A DNA stretch of 50,931 bases from Bacillota bacterium (GTDB taxonomy: Bacteria > Bacillota > Clostridia > Oscillospirales > Oscillospiraceae): assembly GCA_030529825.1 (NCBI GenBank), contig JAUMWD010000007.1, forward strand, positions 25,184-76,114. The letters are read 5' to 3'. A program made the translations under genes and the position numbers. Shown piece after piece: positions 40,516 through 50,457 of the stretch. The notes below the pieces were generated by a model, which did no database searches, was not told the origin of the DNA, and saw only the letters and a list, made by a program, of their open reading frames with translations. Each line of letters begins with the position of its first letter. Within the stretch, counting starts at the first letter, position 1.

Positions 40516-42267
40516 ATGTATCAAGCGCTGTATCGCAAATGGCGCCCCAAGACCTTCGACCAGGTCGTCGGTCAGGAGCACATTACCGAAACCCTTAAAA
40601 ATCAGATAATGACGGGCAGACTGTCCCACGCCTATCTTTTCATAGGCACCCGGGGAACGGGTAAAACCACCTGCGCGAAGATTCTCGCCAAGGCGCTGAA
40701 CTGTGAGCATCCCGAAAACGGCAACCCCTGCGGAAAATGCGCCGCCTGCCGCGGAATTGAAGAGGGCAGCATTCTTGACGTTGTGGAAATCGACGCCGCC
40801 TCCAATAACAAGGTGGAGCACGTGCGCGCTCTGCGTGAGGAAGCGGTCTTCTCCCCTGTCTCCGTCAAAAAGCGCGTTTACATCATCGACGAGGTGCATA
40901 TGCTCACCTCCTCGGCCTTCAACGCCCTGCTGAAAATTCTTGAGGAGCCTCCCGAGCACCTCACCTTTATATTGGCAACCACGGAGCTCAACAAGGTACC
41001 CTCCACCATTCTTTCCCGCTGCCAGCGCCACAGCTTCAAGCGTCTCGGCACGGACACCATCGCCTCCCACCTGCTGAACATTGCAGACAAGGAAAGCTTT
41101 GACCTTGAGCCCGACGCCGCAAAGCTCATTGCAGGCCTTGCAGAGGGTGGTATGCGCGATGCAATTTCCCTGCTGGACCAGTGCTCCGGCTTTGAGCATA
41201 TTGATGTTGACGCGGTGTATTCCTCCATGGGACTTACGGGAAACCGCCGTATCTCCATGGTCATGGACAGCACCATTAAGCATAACTGTGAAGCTGCACT
41301 GGATCTTTTCAACGAGCTTTGGCGCGACGGCAAGGATCCCTGCACCTTCCTCGGTGAGCTGAACACCCTTCAGCGCGACTGTCTCATGCTGCAGATTTCC
41401 CCCAAGGCAAAGAGCAATCTGCTCTCCGGCGGCTACACTCTTGAGCTGCTGTCCGCCCTGAACAGAAGAATCACCAAAGCAGAGCTCATAAGCCGCATTG
41501 ACACCGTTTCCGACTATCTTGCCAAGGCAAAGGATGCACCCAGCTCCAAGCTCATTGCGGAGCTTTGCATCATAAGCCTCTGTGATCCGTCCCTCACAGA
41601 CGATGTTTCCGCGCTCCGCGGCAGAATTGCCGCCCTTGAGGCGAAGCTCGCAGGCATAGAGTCCGGGGCAATCAAGGTACAGGCGGAGGTCTCACCTGTC
41701 GTTTTCACCGATGCCGAAGCAAATGAGCTTCCTCCTGTCGATGAAGAGGAAGAGGAGCTTCCCTTTGCGGAAATCCCCGAGGATATTCCCAAGCCCCAGC
41801 GCAGCTTTGATCGGTCCGAGGAATGCGACGATATTGACCCCGCGCAGTTCACAGAGTATCAGCCGGAGGATGATATGCCCGTAATATCGGAGGGTGCAAG
41901 CCCCGTTTCCCTCAATCCCGACGCAGCACCGGAGGCGGAGAACACCCCCATTGACAGTGCCGAGCTGTGGCAGAAGATTATCGAAAAGGCGGAGGACAAG
42001 CTCCCCATGATGATTTGCTCCTTCATCGGCAACACCTCCAAGGTACGGGGCGAGGTCAGCTATGACACGCTGGACATCTATGCCGCCAAGGGCATGGTGT
42101 ACAATAACATAAACAATCAGGATATATTGATTCGACTGCGTGCGGCAGCATCCGAGGTCACAGGCCGCAGTTTACGACTTGCCGTTCACGAGTTGGATCC
42201 CTCCGCAAATGCTCCAACGAGAAGCATTGAGGAGCTGAAAAAATTTAAAGAAACCAGACTCGTCTGA
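40516..42267 (+). CDS. dnaX: DNA polymerase III subunit gamma/tau
   Basis: 583 residues. The start YQALYRKWRPKTFDQVVGQ is canonical. The AAA+ clamp-loader ATPase has Walker A GTRGTGKTT (about 43-51), a Cys4 zinc module (CEHPENGNPCGKCAAC), Walker B DEVHML and sensor region ATTELNKVPSTILSRCQR. Domain III and an acidic Glu/Pro-rich linker (about 390-480) precede a C-terminal tau-like region. The ATG at 40516 is preferred to 40510 because AAGGAG is 9 bases upstream, against 3. ebfC follows within 50 bases, so they are co-transcribed. Confidence 0.95.
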   Translation: MYQALYRKWRPKTFDQVVGQEHITETLKNQIMTGRLSHAYLFIGTRGTGKTTCAKILAKALNCEHPENGNPCGKCAACRGIEEGSILDVVEIDAASNNKVEHVRALREEAVFSPVSVKKRVYIIDEVHMLTSSAFNALLKILEEPPEHLTFILATTELNKVPSTILSRCQRHSFKRLGTDTIASHLLNIADKESFDLEPDAAKLIAGLAEGGMRDAISLLDQCSGFEHIDVDAVYSSMGLTGNRRISMVMDSTIKHNCEAALDLFNELWRDGKDPCTFLGELNTLQRDCLMLQISPKAKSNLLSGGYTLELLSALNRRITKAELISRIDTVSDYLAKAKDAPSSKLIAELCIISLCDPSLTDDVSALRGRIAALEAKLAGIESGAIKVQAEVSPVVFTDAEANELPPVDEEEEELPFAEIPEDIPKPQRSFDRSEECDDIDPAQFTEYQPEDDMPVISEGASPVSLNPDAAPEAENTPIDSAELWQKIIEKAEDKLPMMICSFIGNTSKVRGEVSYDTLDIYAAKGMVYNNINNQDILIRLRAAASEVTGRSLRLAVHELDPSANAPTRSIEELKKFKETRLV

Positions 42268-42313
42268 TTTAATAAAGAAGTAAAAAACAATTTACTATAG
42301 GAGGATTTTTACT

Positions 42314-42652
42314 ATGGCAAAAGGCGGATTCCGCGGCGGTATGCCCGGCGGCAACACCAACATGATGAAGCAGGCACAGAAGATGCAGGAAGAGTTCATG
42401 AAGATGCAGCAGGAGCTTGAAAGCAGAGAGTTCACCGCAGCAGCAGGCGGCGGCGCTGTTAAGGCCACCATGGCAGGCACCCGCGTTCTCAAGAGTATCG
42501 AAATAAACCCCGAAGCAGTTGATCCCGATGATGTTGAAATGCTTCAGGACATGATCGTTGCAGCAGTCAACGAGGCAATCACCATGAGTGAGGATGCCAC
42601 CAATGCCGCAATGAGCAAGCTCTCCCCCATGGGCATGGGCTTCCCGTTCTGA
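42314..42652 (+). CDS. ebfC: YbaB/EbfC-family nucleoid-associated protein
   Basis: 112 residues. A Gly/Met-rich start (GGFRGGMPGGNTNMMKQAQ) leads into the long helix QEEFMKMQQELESREFTA and the beta-sheet of the family, ending with a short helix (ATNAAMSKLSPMG). YbaB/EbfC proteins bind DNA as dimers. AGGAGG precedes the ATG. The gene usually continues into recR, but here a terminator follows and recR is not next to it. Confidence 0.93.
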   Translation: MAKGGFRGGMPGGNTNMMKQAQKMQEEFMKMQQELESREFTAAAGGGAVKATMAGTRVLKSIEINPEAVDPDDVEMLQDMIVAAVNEAITMSEDATNAAMSKLSPMGMGFPF

Positions 42653-42718
42653 TCCTAAACAAGTTTAGCTTCAGAACGCGCCATATGATATCAAAGATAT
42701 CACATCACTTCGTTCACC

Positions 42719-42752
42719 AAAAAAGCAGACCGCAATTGCGGTCTGCTTTTTT
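42719..42752. terminator. Perfect-palindrome bidirectional terminator
   Basis: AAAAAAGCAGACCGCAA and its exact complement, 34 bases, between ebfC and the converging SDR gene. Confidence 0.95.
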
Positions 42753-42761
42753 CATTTTAAG

Positions 42762-43496
42762 TCACTTCATAAATCCGCCGTCGGAGGTTATAACCTGGCC
42801 GGTGATAAATTCTGCAGCATCGGAGGCAAGGAAGGAAACAACAGCGGCAATGTCCTCGGGCTTGCCCAGTCTGCCCACGGGAGTTTCCTCCGCAAGCATT
42901 TCCAGTGTTTCCTCGCCCAGCACCTGCACCATATCGGTGTTGATAACACCGGGAGCAACGCAGTTCACGCGGATGTGTGTGGGCGCAAGCTCCTGGGCCA
43001 GTGCTCTTGTGAGTCCGATGATTGCGTGCTTTGTGGAGCAATAAGCCACCTCGCAGGAGCCGCCGTGCATACCCCATATTGACGAGGTGTTGATGATGCA
43101 GCCTGCGTGCTCATGGAGCATATTGGGCAGCACCGCCTGAATAGTATTGAAGGCGCCGTTGAGGTTTACCCCGAACATATGCTGCCAGTATTCCTCGGTC
43201 ATATCCTGAAAAAGGCACTGCTTTGCGATGCCCGCATTGTTGACAAGGAGAGTCACATGACCGAGCTTTTCCTCAACCGCCTTTACCATGGCGTTGACTT
43301 CCTCGGATTTTGACACATCAGCGCGGAAGCACATGGCCTCATAGCCCTTTTCGGTAAGCTCCGCGACGAGCTCCTCCGCCTTGTCCTTTCGCTCAATATA
43401 GTTTATACAAACGGCATAGCCGTCCTCGGCGAGCTTTCTTGCCTCGGCTCTGCCTATACCTCGGGACGAACCCGTAATCAATGCAACTTTCTTCAT
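42762..43496 (-). CDS. Short-chain dehydrogenase/reductase, FabG-like
   Basis: 244 residues, classical SDR. NADP(H)-binding GSSRGIGRAEA (9-19), NNAGIAK, catalytic Ser in INTSSIWG and YxxxK in YCSTKHA are intact, with the C-terminal GGFMK. It is close to 3-oxoacyl-ACP reductase but no fatty acid synthesis genes surround it. It is the last gene of an operon with PlsC and a two-subunit ABC exporter, overlapping the preceding gene by 4 bases, so a role in lipid or envelope metabolism is plausible. Confidence 0.88.
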   Translation of the reverse strand: MKKVALITGSSRGIGRAEARKLAEDGYAVCINYIERKDKAEELVAELTEKGYEAMCFRADVSKSEEVNAMVKAVEEKLGHVTLLVNNAGIAKQCLFQDMTEEYWQHMFGVNLNGAFNTIQAVLPNMLHEHAGCIINTSSIWGMHGGSCEVAYCSTKHAIIGLTRALAQELAPTHIRVNCVAPGVINTDMVQVLGEETLEMLAEETPVGRLGKPEDIAAVVSFLASDAAEFITGQVITSDGGFMK

Positions 43497-45268
43497 GCCT
43501 TCACCTCAAATTGACTGTAATAAAGCTCACTGTAAAGACCGCCCTTTTTCAGAAGCTCCTCATGGCTTCCGCTTTCCACAACATCGCCGCCGTCCATGAC
43601 GAGTATCACATCCGCATTGCGTATCGTGGAGAGTCGGTGAGCTATTACGAAGCTGGTTCTTCCCTCTGTGAGCTTATCCATAGCCTGCTGCACGAGGGCC
43701 TCCGTGCGTGTGTCAACAGAGGAGGTTGCCTCGTCAAGAATAATCATGGGCGCGTTCTCAATCATTGCCCGGGCAATGGTGAGAAGCTGACGCTGACCCG
43801 CGGAGAGGCTTGCCTTGTCGTCAAGCACCGTATCATACTGCCGCGGAAGCGTCATTATATAGTGGTCCATACCCACGGCCTTGCAGGCAGCGCGAAGCTC
43901 CTCGTCGCTGACATTTTCCTTGCCGTAGACAATATTCTCGCGGTAAGTTCCGTCAAAGAGCCATGTATCCTGCAAAACCATGCCGAACATGGAGTGAACC
44001 GCACTGCGTTTCATCTCCGAAATGGGTATTCCGTCAATGCGTATCTCACCGCCCCACAGCTCATAAAAGCGCATGAGCAGGTTCACCATAGTGGTCTTTC
44101 CTGCGCCGGTGTGACCTACAATGGCGATTTTCTGTCCCGGCTTCATCTCGGCGGAGAAGTCATGAATAACGGGCTTGTCCTCAAGATAGCCGAAGCGGAC
44201 ATGGTCAAATTCCACTCTGCCCTCCACCTTTTCGGGGAGGTCGAGGCATTGGCTGTCATCGGGAAGCTCCGCCTCATCAAGGAAGCCGAAAACGCGTTCC
44301 CCGGCAGCCGCGGCAGACATAAGGCTTGAAATCGACTGGGCTACTTGGGACAGCGGTCCCGAAAACAGCTTGACATAGCTGATAAACGCAACAATGGTGC
44401 CGAAGAGTATTTCGCCCTTCATTACCAGATATGCACCGAGAACGCAGACGGCAACATAGCCGACGGTTCCCGTAAAGCTCATTATGGGAGACATACTGCC
44501 GCCGATGAGTTGGGATTTCCATGAGCTTGAATACAGGTTGTTGTTGATTCTCTCAAATTCCTTTTTTGCTTCTGCTCTGGCGCCGTAAACACGGACAATA
44601 TTGTGGCCGGAGTAAATCTCCTCAACATGGCCGTTGAGGGCGCCCATATTTTCCTGCTGCTGGCGGAAATACTTTTTAGCGCGGACAGCAAGAATCGTTG
44701 TGAGTGCAAAGCCTAAAAGCGAGGAGCCTATTGCAGCCAGCGCCAGCTTTGCGCTGGTGACGAACATAAGCACCACAACGCCCACGAACTGGATAAGTCC
44801 CTGAACAAGGCTTGTAATACTGCTGTTAAGGCCGGAGCTTATAGTGTCAACATCGTTGGTAACGCGGCTCATGATGTCGCCTGTGCTGACCTTATCGTAA
44901 TAGTTTAGCGGCAGACGGTTGATTTTCCGGGAAATATCGCTGCGCATTGTCCATGACAGGCGCTGCATGACGCTGATCATCACATAGTTTGCCACACAGG
45001 AAACAATCCCGCTTATGAGATAGATAATCAGAATAACGACTAATGCACTGACTACGCTTTCCATATCAATGCCCGTGTCAAGCCCCGAGCTGATGATATT
45101 AGTGAGCTTTGCCATGAGGGTGGGCGAAATCAGGGACAGCACCGTAGCCGTCAGGGAAAAAACAAGGGATATTACTATTGCACCGTACCAGGGCTTGCAG
45201 AATTTGAATATTGCCAGCAGTGCGGATTTTGCGTTTTTCGGTTTCTCGTTCTTGGCAGGCTTTCTCAT
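43493..45268 (-). CDS. ABC exporter half-transporter B (catalytic nucleotide site)
   Basis: 591 residues: six-helix type-I exporter domain (about 25-330) and a nucleotide-binding domain. Walker A GHTGAGKTT, Walker B ILDEATSSVD with the catalytic Glu, and H-loop IAHRLSTI are intact; the signature is LSAGQ instead of LSGGQ. The upstream partner has the opposite pattern, which makes one consensus and one degenerate ATP site, as in heterodimeric exporters such as TM287/288. Genes overlap by 4 bases. Substrate: lipid or drug, unknown. Confidence 0.92.
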   Translation of the reverse strand: MRKPAKNEKPKNAKSALLAIFKFCKPWYGAIVISLVFSLTATVLSLISPTLMAKLTNIISSGLDTGIDMESVVSALVVILIIYLISGIVSCVANYVMISVMQRLSWTMRSDISRKINRLPLNYYDKVSTGDIMSRVTNDVDTISSGLNSSITSLVQGLIQFVGVVVLMFVTSAKLALAAIGSSLLGFALTTILAVRAKKYFRQQQENMGALNGHVEEIYSGHNIVRVYGARAEAKKEFERINNNLYSSSWKSQLIGGSMSPIMSFTGTVGYVAVCVLGAYLVMKGEILFGTIVAFISYVKLFSGPLSQVAQSISSLMSAAAAGERVFGFLDEAELPDDSQCLDLPEKVEGRVEFDHVRFGYLEDKPVIHDFSAEMKPGQKIAIVGHTGAGKTTMVNLLMRFYELWGGEIRIDGIPISEMKRSAVHSMFGMVLQDTWLFDGTYRENIVYGKENVSDEELRAACKAVGMDHYIMTLPRQYDTVLDDKASLSAGQRQLLTIARAMIENAPMIILDEATSSVDTRTEALVQQAMDKLTEGRTSFVIAHRLSTIRNADVILVMDGGDVVESGSHEELLKKGGLYSELYYSQFEVKA

Positions 45269-47028
45269 ATGGCAAGCTCCTCCTCACTTAACTGTGACAG
45301 AGCAATCTGCCGGTATACCTCGCAGGTTTCAAGGAGCTCCTCATGAGTTCCCATGCCCACCTGCCTGCCCTCGTCCAGAACGATGATTCTGTCCGCACCC
45401 ATGATAGTGCCTATTCTCTGGGCAACAATGAGCTTGGTAACTCCCCGGGTTTCCGCCTTCAGAGCGTCACGCAGCTCCCGGTCGGTCTTATAGTCAAGGG
45501 CGGAGAAGGTATCGTCGAAGATGAGAATCTCCGCATTGCGGCTCAAGGCACGGGCAATGGAGAGGCGCTGCTTCTGGCCGCCGGAGAAGTTCGTGCCGCG
45601 CTGCGCCACATCGGAGTCTTCCTTTTCCTCCAGCTCATCCACAAATTCACGGGACATGGAAATGCGAAGGGCCTTTTCAAGGCGTTCCTCCTCCGCAGCG
45701 GAGCCGAACAGCACATTGGACTTAACGGTACCAGAGAACATAACCGCCGTCTGCGGCACATAGCTTATCTTTTTATAAAGCTCCTCTAAAGCGTATTCCC
45801 TTACATTTATGCCGTCTACGAGCACCTCGCCCTCTGTGGCGTCATAAAATCTCGGAACAAGATTTACAAGGCTTGTCTTGCCGGAGCCCGTTGAGCCGAT
45901 AAAGGCCACGGTTTCACCTCTGTGGGCGCAGAAGTTAATGCCCTCAAGGGCATGGCCGCTGCCGCCGGGATAGGTGAAGCATACATTTCTGAACTCAATC
46001 TCACCTTTTTCCTCTGTATCGGCGGTGAGCTCACCGTCAAGCACCCTTGGCTCGGTTTCCAGCACCTCATTAATGCGTCCTGCGGCAACAAGGGCGCGAG
46101 GTGCAATCATGATAACAAGGATTATCATGATAAAGGCCATAATGACCTGGGTTGCGTAGGACATGAACACTATCATATCCGCAAAAATGGCCACTCGGAG
46201 CTCCTCTGCTCCGGGAGTACTCTGTGCCACGGAATTAATCAGCACCGCGCCTATCCAGTAAATAGACATGCTCAGGCAGTTCATGGTGAGGCTCATGAAG
46301 GGACTCATAATCGTTGTAATGCGGTTTACATACAGTGAGTTTTCCATGAGGTCGGTGTTGGCCTTTTCGAATTTGCTCTCCTGATAATCCTCCGCATTAT
46401 AGGCGCGAACAACGCGCACACCGTTGAGATTTTCTCTGGCGGAATGGTTGAGAGCATCCTGCAGCCACTGGATTTTTCGGAATCTCGGGAAGGTGAATTT
46501 CATTACAATGACAAGCAGAATTGTCAGCACCGCAACGGCAATGCCCGTGGCCAAAGACCACTGCCATGCCTTGCCCGCAATCTTTGTAATGGCCCATACC
46601 GCCATGACGGGCGCCTTAACGAGGACCTGCATGGACATGACTATGAGCATCTGCACCTGCACCACATCGTTAGTGGATCGGGTAATTAGGCTGGCTGTTG
46701 AAAAAGCGTTAATCTCCTCAAGGGTGAAGGTCTCCACCTTGTTGAACATTGCGCCGCGCAGTCGGCGGGAAAAGCCTGCGGCAATCTTGGATGCAAGGAG
46801 AGTTACGGTGATTGACGCGGCAAGGCTGCCCAGTGAGCATAATAGCATCATACCGCCGGCACGCCACACATCATTAGCGGCGCTTCCGGCGGTCTCTACA
46901 AGCTTTGTAATATTCGACATATAGTCGGGCAGCTTAAGGTCAAGGAATACCTGGGCGAAAATAAACACAAGGCTCAAAAGGAACAGAAGCCATTCCCGGA
47001 GCTTTATGTATTTCAGAAGCTTAAGCAT
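45265..47028 (-). CDS. ABC exporter half-transporter A (degenerate Walker B)
   Basis: 587 residues with the same layout: six membrane helices (about 12-320), then an ATPase domain with Walker A GSTGSGKTS and signature FSGGQKQRLS. Walker B reads ILIFDDTFSALD, with Asp in place of the catalytic Glu, so this half forms the non-hydrolysing site with the LSAGQ of its partner. It overlaps plsC upstream by 8 bases and the second half downstream by 4. The two halves are expected to form a heterodimer in the cytoplasmic membrane. Confidence 0.92.
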   Translation of the reverse strand: MLKLLKYIKLREWLLFLLSLVFIFAQVFLDLKLPDYMSNITKLVETAGSAANDVWRAGGMMLLCSLGSLAASITVTLLASKIAAGFSRRLRGAMFNKVETFTLEEINAFSTASLITRSTNDVVQVQMLIVMSMQVLVKAPVMAVWAITKIAGKAWQWSLATGIAVAVLTILLVIVMKFTFPRFRKIQWLQDALNHSARENLNGVRVVRAYNAEDYQESKFEKANTDLMENSLYVNRITTIMSPFMSLTMNCLSMSIYWIGAVLINSVAQSTPGAEELRVAIFADMIVFMSYATQVIMAFIMIILVIMIAPRALVAAGRINEVLETEPRVLDGELTADTEEKGEIEFRNVCFTYPGGSGHALEGINFCAHRGETVAFIGSTGSGKTSLVNLVPRFYDATEGEVLVDGINVREYALEELYKKISYVPQTAVMFSGTVKSNVLFGSAAEEERLEKALRISMSREFVDELEEKEDSDVAQRGTNFSGGQKQRLSIARALSRNAEILIFDDTFSALDYKTDRELRDALKAETRGVTKLIVAQRIGTIMGADRIIVLDEGRQVGMGTHEELLETCEVYRQIALSQLSEEELAI

Positions 47029-47863
47029 CTATCCGGCTCCTTTTTGCAAATTCGTCGTATTTATCCTGAATGATTTTCTGGGTGATTTCAGCAAGCTCAT
47101 GGGTTTTGTGGCTCTTCACATAGTCTGCGTCGATTACGGCGGAAACATCAACCTTGACATATGTGCGGTGCAGGGGGAAATTCTTCCCCACATGGTCTGT
47201 GCCGTATACCGTCACCGCAACCACGGGAGCTCCCGCCTTCTGCGCACTCTTCAGAGAACCTGCGTGGAAGGGCAGCAGCTCATCCTTGGTGCTGCGGGTA
47301 CCCTCGGGGTAAATGCAGACAGATGCTCTGTCGCTGCTGATGATGTCGGCGGCGCGGTTAATGGTCACCAGCGCCTCACGGTTGTTTTCGCGGTTGAGGC
47401 TCAGGCAGCCGTAAGCATGCATGAGCTTTCCTGCAATGGGGATTCTGAAGTTGGAGGGCTTCGAGACATAGGTCATTCCCACAGTCTTGAAAATGGGAAT
47501 CTTTACAATGGGGTCAAAATATGACCTGTGGTTGCAGACCATGAGGAATCTCCCTTGAGGGAGCTTTTCAAGTCCCGTGCATTCAACCTTTACCCTGCCC
47601 CAGGTGCAGAGCCATTCAGACAGGGCCTCAAGAGTCCATCTCCAGAATTTTGCGGGATTGTCATTTGGTTTTTTCAGGCTGATTGCAAGCTCTGTTCCTA
47701 TAAGTATAAGAATCGCGTACACAACATTTGCCGCGATAAAGCAGCCTAAAAGCAGCAGCGGAACAATCCACAGCAGGCTTAAGCCGCTGTGAGCAAGGTC
47801 TGTGAGAAAAACAATTAGAGCCGTTGCGGCAGCGCCCATCGCTGCCATGATTTTAATAAGCAT
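47021..47863 (-). CDS. plsC: 1-acyl-sn-glycerol-3-phosphate acyltransferase (PlsC-like)
   Basis: 280 residues. Two N-terminal membrane helices (about 4-23 and 28-55) precede the acyltransferase domain with HRSYFD (HX4D) and YPEGTRST. It adds the second acyl chain to make phosphatidic acid, following PlsY. The protein is about 30-40 residues longer than minimal PlsC, because of the N-terminal helices. AAGGAG lies 6 bases before the ATG. It heads the operon with the ABC exporter and SDR, a linkage that favours lipid cargo or lipid-linked function for that exporter (inference). Confidence 0.9.
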   Translation of the reverse strand: MLIKIMAAMGAAATALIVFLTDLAHSGLSLLWIVPLLLLGCFIAANVVYAILILIGTELAISLKKPNDNPAKFWRWTLEALSEWLCTWGRVKVECTGLEKLPQGRFLMVCNHRSYFDPIVKIPIFKTVGMTYVSKPSNFRIPIAGKLMHAYGCLSLNRENNREALVTINRAADIISSDRASVCIYPEGTRSTKDELLPFHAGSLKSAQKAGAPVVAVTVYGTDHVGKNFPLHRTYVKVDVSAVIDADYVKSHKTHELAEITQKIIQDKYDEFAKRSRIDA

Positions 47864-47937
47864 TTCTCGCTCCTTTTCACGCCTTCACAGGCGAAGAAAG
47901 AGTAATACATTAATAATCAAAGATTTAATCCGCAGTA

Positions 47938-47965
47938 ATTATACCATAAAAAATATAAAAGCCAA
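47938..47965 (-). promoter_or_regulatory. Promoter of the plsC/ABC/SDR operon
   Basis: Read on minus: TTGGCT (47960-47965), 16 bases, TATAAT (47938-47943). Confidence 0.6.
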
Positions 47966-48199
47966 TATATTATTTAAAAATTTTAAACAATTTCCATTTT
48001 GTTCACATTTTCCAAAACCCGCGCAATTTTTCCGTATGATTTGACGAAAACCGACCTTTATTTGTCATATAAATATCAATCTCCAATCGGCATTTGAAAA
48101 AATTTGTGCGATTTGCACACCATTTTTTGCAAAATTCCCTCTCAAAAGTAGAAATGTGATGAATTTGTGAAAATTGAACTAAAGGACATCAAAATGAAA

Positions 48200-48228
48200 T
48201 TGATTTTCGGTTTTTCATAGTGTAAAAT
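48200..48228 (+). promoter_or_regulatory. Promoter of hppA
   Basis: TTGATT (48200-48205), 17 bases, TAAAAT (48223-48228), giving a leader of about 50 bases. Confidence 0.7.
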
Positions 48229-48285
48229 ACATAATTAGCTCTAAGTATTTAGACGTGTACAATTTTAATAGGAGTGTATGTATTT

Positions 48286-50310
48286 ATGGAAAAGCTTATT
48301 TACCTGGCTCCTGCGCTTGCCGTTGTGGCACTTCTGTTCGCCGTATGGAAAATCGTTTTCGTCGGCAAGCAGGACGCAGGTACCGACCGTATGAAGGAAA
48401 TTGCACACAGCATCAACGAAGGCGCAAAGGCTTTCCTCTTTGCTGAGTACAAAATCCTCGCAATCTTCATCGTAGTTCTCTTCGTAGCTATCGGTCTCGG
48501 TCTTAAGAGCTGGATTACCGCAGTCTGCTTCCTCTGCGGCGCTCTGTTCTCCATTCTCGCCGGCTACATCGGCATGAATGTTGCTACCAAGGCTAATGTT
48601 CGCACCGCAAACGCAGCTCGCATCGGCGGCATGAACAAGGCTCTGGCAGTTGCCTTCTCCGGCGGCTCCGTCATGGGCATGTGCGTTGTAGGCCTCGGCC
48701 TTCTGGGCGCATCCGTTCTCTACATCATCACCGAGTCCACTGAAGTTCTCTTCGGTTTCTCTCTGGGTGCTTCCTCCATCGCTCTGTTCGCCCGTGTCGG
48801 CGGCGGTATCTACACCAAGGCTGCTGACGTTGGCGCTGACCTCGTCGGTAAGGTCGAGGCAGGCATCCCCGAGGATGACCCCCGCAACCCCGCTGTTATC
48901 GCTGACAACGTAGGCGACAACGTAGGTGACGTTGCAGGTATGGGCGCTGACCTCTTTGAGTCCTATGTCGGCGCAATCATTTCCGCAATGACCCTGGGTG
49001 TTGTTATGGGCAAGAACAATGCTATCTTCCCCCTGGTTATCGCAGCATGCGGCATTTTCGCTTCCGTTATCGCAACCTTCTTCGTTCGCGGTAAGGAAGG
49101 CGCAAACCCCCACAAGGCTCTGAAGATGGGCTCCTACGTTTCCGCCCTTCTCGTTGTCATCGCTTCTGCTGTATTCAGCAAGATGATGCTCGACAGCTTC
49201 AACTTCGCATGGGCAATCATTGCAGGTCTGGCAGTCGGTCTCGTAATCGGCATCATTACCGAGGTTTACACCTCCGGCGACTACAAGTTCGTTAAGAAGA
49301 TTGCTGACCAGTCCGAGACCGGTTCCGCAACCACCATCATCTCCGGCGTTGCAGTCGGCATGATGTCCACCTGGATTCCCGTAGTTCTTATCTGCGTAGG
49401 CATCTTCGTTGCATACTTTGTCAGCGGCGGTGCATTTTCCGCCGACGAATTCGACAGCAATGCAGGCCTTTACGGCATTGCTCTGGCAGCAGTCGGTATG
49501 CTTTCCACCACCGGTATCACCGTTGCAGTTGACGCATACGGCCCCATCGCCGATAACGCAGGCGGTATCGCCGAGATGAGCGGTCTTGACCACTCCGTCC
49601 GCGAAATCACCGACAAGCTGGACGCAGTCGGCAACACCACCGCAGCAATGGGCAAGGGCTTCGCAATCGGCTCCGCAGCTCTTACCGCACTTGCTCTCTT
49701 CTGCGCATTCGCACAGGCCACCGGCCTTGCAGCAGCAGATGTTGCACTCACCAGCCCCAAGGTAGTTATCGGCCTCCTCATCGGCGGTATGCTTCCCTTC
49801 GTATTCTCTGCAATGACCATGGACTCCGTTTCCAAGGCAGCTAACAAGATGATCGAAGAGGTTCGCCGTCAGTTCCGTGAGATCCCCGGCATCATGGAAG
49901 GCAAGGGCAAGCCCGACTACAAGAAGTGCGTTGCAATCTCCACCACCGCAGCTCTTAAGGAAATGCTGGTTCCCGGCATCATGGCAGTTGTTGCTCCTCT
50001 GGCAGTTGGCTTCATCCTCGGCGTTGACGCACTTGCAGGTCTCCTCGCAGGCGCACTGGTCACCGGCGTTATGATGGCAATGTTCATGTCCAACGCAGGC
50101 GGCGCATGGGACAATGCAAAGAAGTACATCGAAGAAGGCAACCACGGCGGCAAGGGCAGCGATGCTCACAAGGCAGCAGTTGTCGGCGACACCGTCGGCG
50201 ACCCCTTCAAGGACACCTCCGGTCCCTCCATCAACATCCTCATCAAGCTCATGACTGTTGTTTCCACCGTTTTCGCAGCAGCATTTGTAGCAGCAGGCTC
50301 CCTGCTTTAA
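48286..50310 (+). CDS. hppA: K+-dependent membrane-bound ion-pumping pyrophosphatase
   Basis: 674 residues and about 16 helices. It hydrolyses pyrophosphate and pumps Na+ and/or H+ out of the cell. Substrate-binding motifs are intact: [20 protein letters not shown] (181-200) and DNVGDNVGD (207-215). The diagnostic segment reads GNTTAA (449-454): Ala at this site marks the K+-dependent subfamily (Lys in K+-independent pumps). K+-dependent members include Na+ pumps and H+ pumps; which one cannot be settled by eye. AGGAG is 11 bases before the ATG. It is monocistronic; its codons are strongly biased, suggesting high expression. Confidence 0.95.
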   Translation: MEKLIYLAPALAVVALLFAVWKIVFVGKQDAGTDRMKEIAHSINEGAKAFLFAEYKILAIFIVVLFVAIGLGLKSWITAVCFLCGALFSILAGYIGMNVATKANVRTANAARIGGMNKALAVAFSGGSVMGMCVVGLGLLGASVLYIITESTEVLFGFSLGASSIALFARVGGGIYTKAADVGADLVGKVEAGIPEDDPRNPAVIADNVGDNVGDVAGMGADLFESYVGAIISAMTLGVVMGKNNAIFPLVIAACGIFASVIATFFVRGKEGANPHKALKMGSYVSALLVVIASAVFSKMMLDSFNFAWAIIAGLAVGLVIGIITEVYTSGDYKFVKKIADQSETGSATTIISGVAVGMMSTWIPVVLICVGIFVAYFVSGGAFSADEFDSNAGLYGIALAAVGMLSTTGITVAVDAYGPIADNAGGIAEMSGLDHSVREITDKLDAVGNTTAAMGKGFAIGSAALTALALFCAFAQATGLAAADVALTSPKVVIGLLIGGMLPFVFSAMTMDSVSKAANKMIEEVRRQFREIPGIMEGKGKPDYKKCVAISTTAALKEMLVPGIMAVVAPLAVGFILGVDALAGLLAGALVTGVMMAMFMSNAGGAWDNAKKYIEEGNHGGKGSDAHKAAVVGDTVGDPFKDTSGPSINILIKLMTVVSTVFAAAFVAAGSLL

Positions 50311-50330
50311 TCTAAAAACAATTGTCAATC

Positions 50331-50361
50331 TCCCCGGACAAAAGTCCGGGGATATTTTTTT
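50331..50361 (+). terminator. Terminator of hppA
   Basis: A 9-bp stem, TCCCCGGAC with GTCCGGGGA, and an AAAA loop, followed by TATTTTTTT. Confidence 0.95.
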
Positions 50362-50457
50362 AATAATATTTCATATTTTGGCTACATTTTGTCCTTTTAA
50401 TATGATATAATGTATGCTGAAATGATATTTAGCGCAAACTGGAAACGGAGACTGATT

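Larger units (their letters stand above)
47864..48285. other. 422-base divergent gap between plsC and hppA
   Basis: Very AT-rich and without genes. It contains the two divergent promoters and a small hairpin CGCC-TTCACA-GGCG (47879-47892) in the plsC leader. No riboswitch or conserved RNA is recognised in the remaining sequence. Confidence 0.6.

Noticed and set aside
48274-48285. GTG start four codons upstream for hppA
   Set aside because: The GTG overlaps the AGGAG ribosome binding site, so the ATG at 48286 is the usable start.
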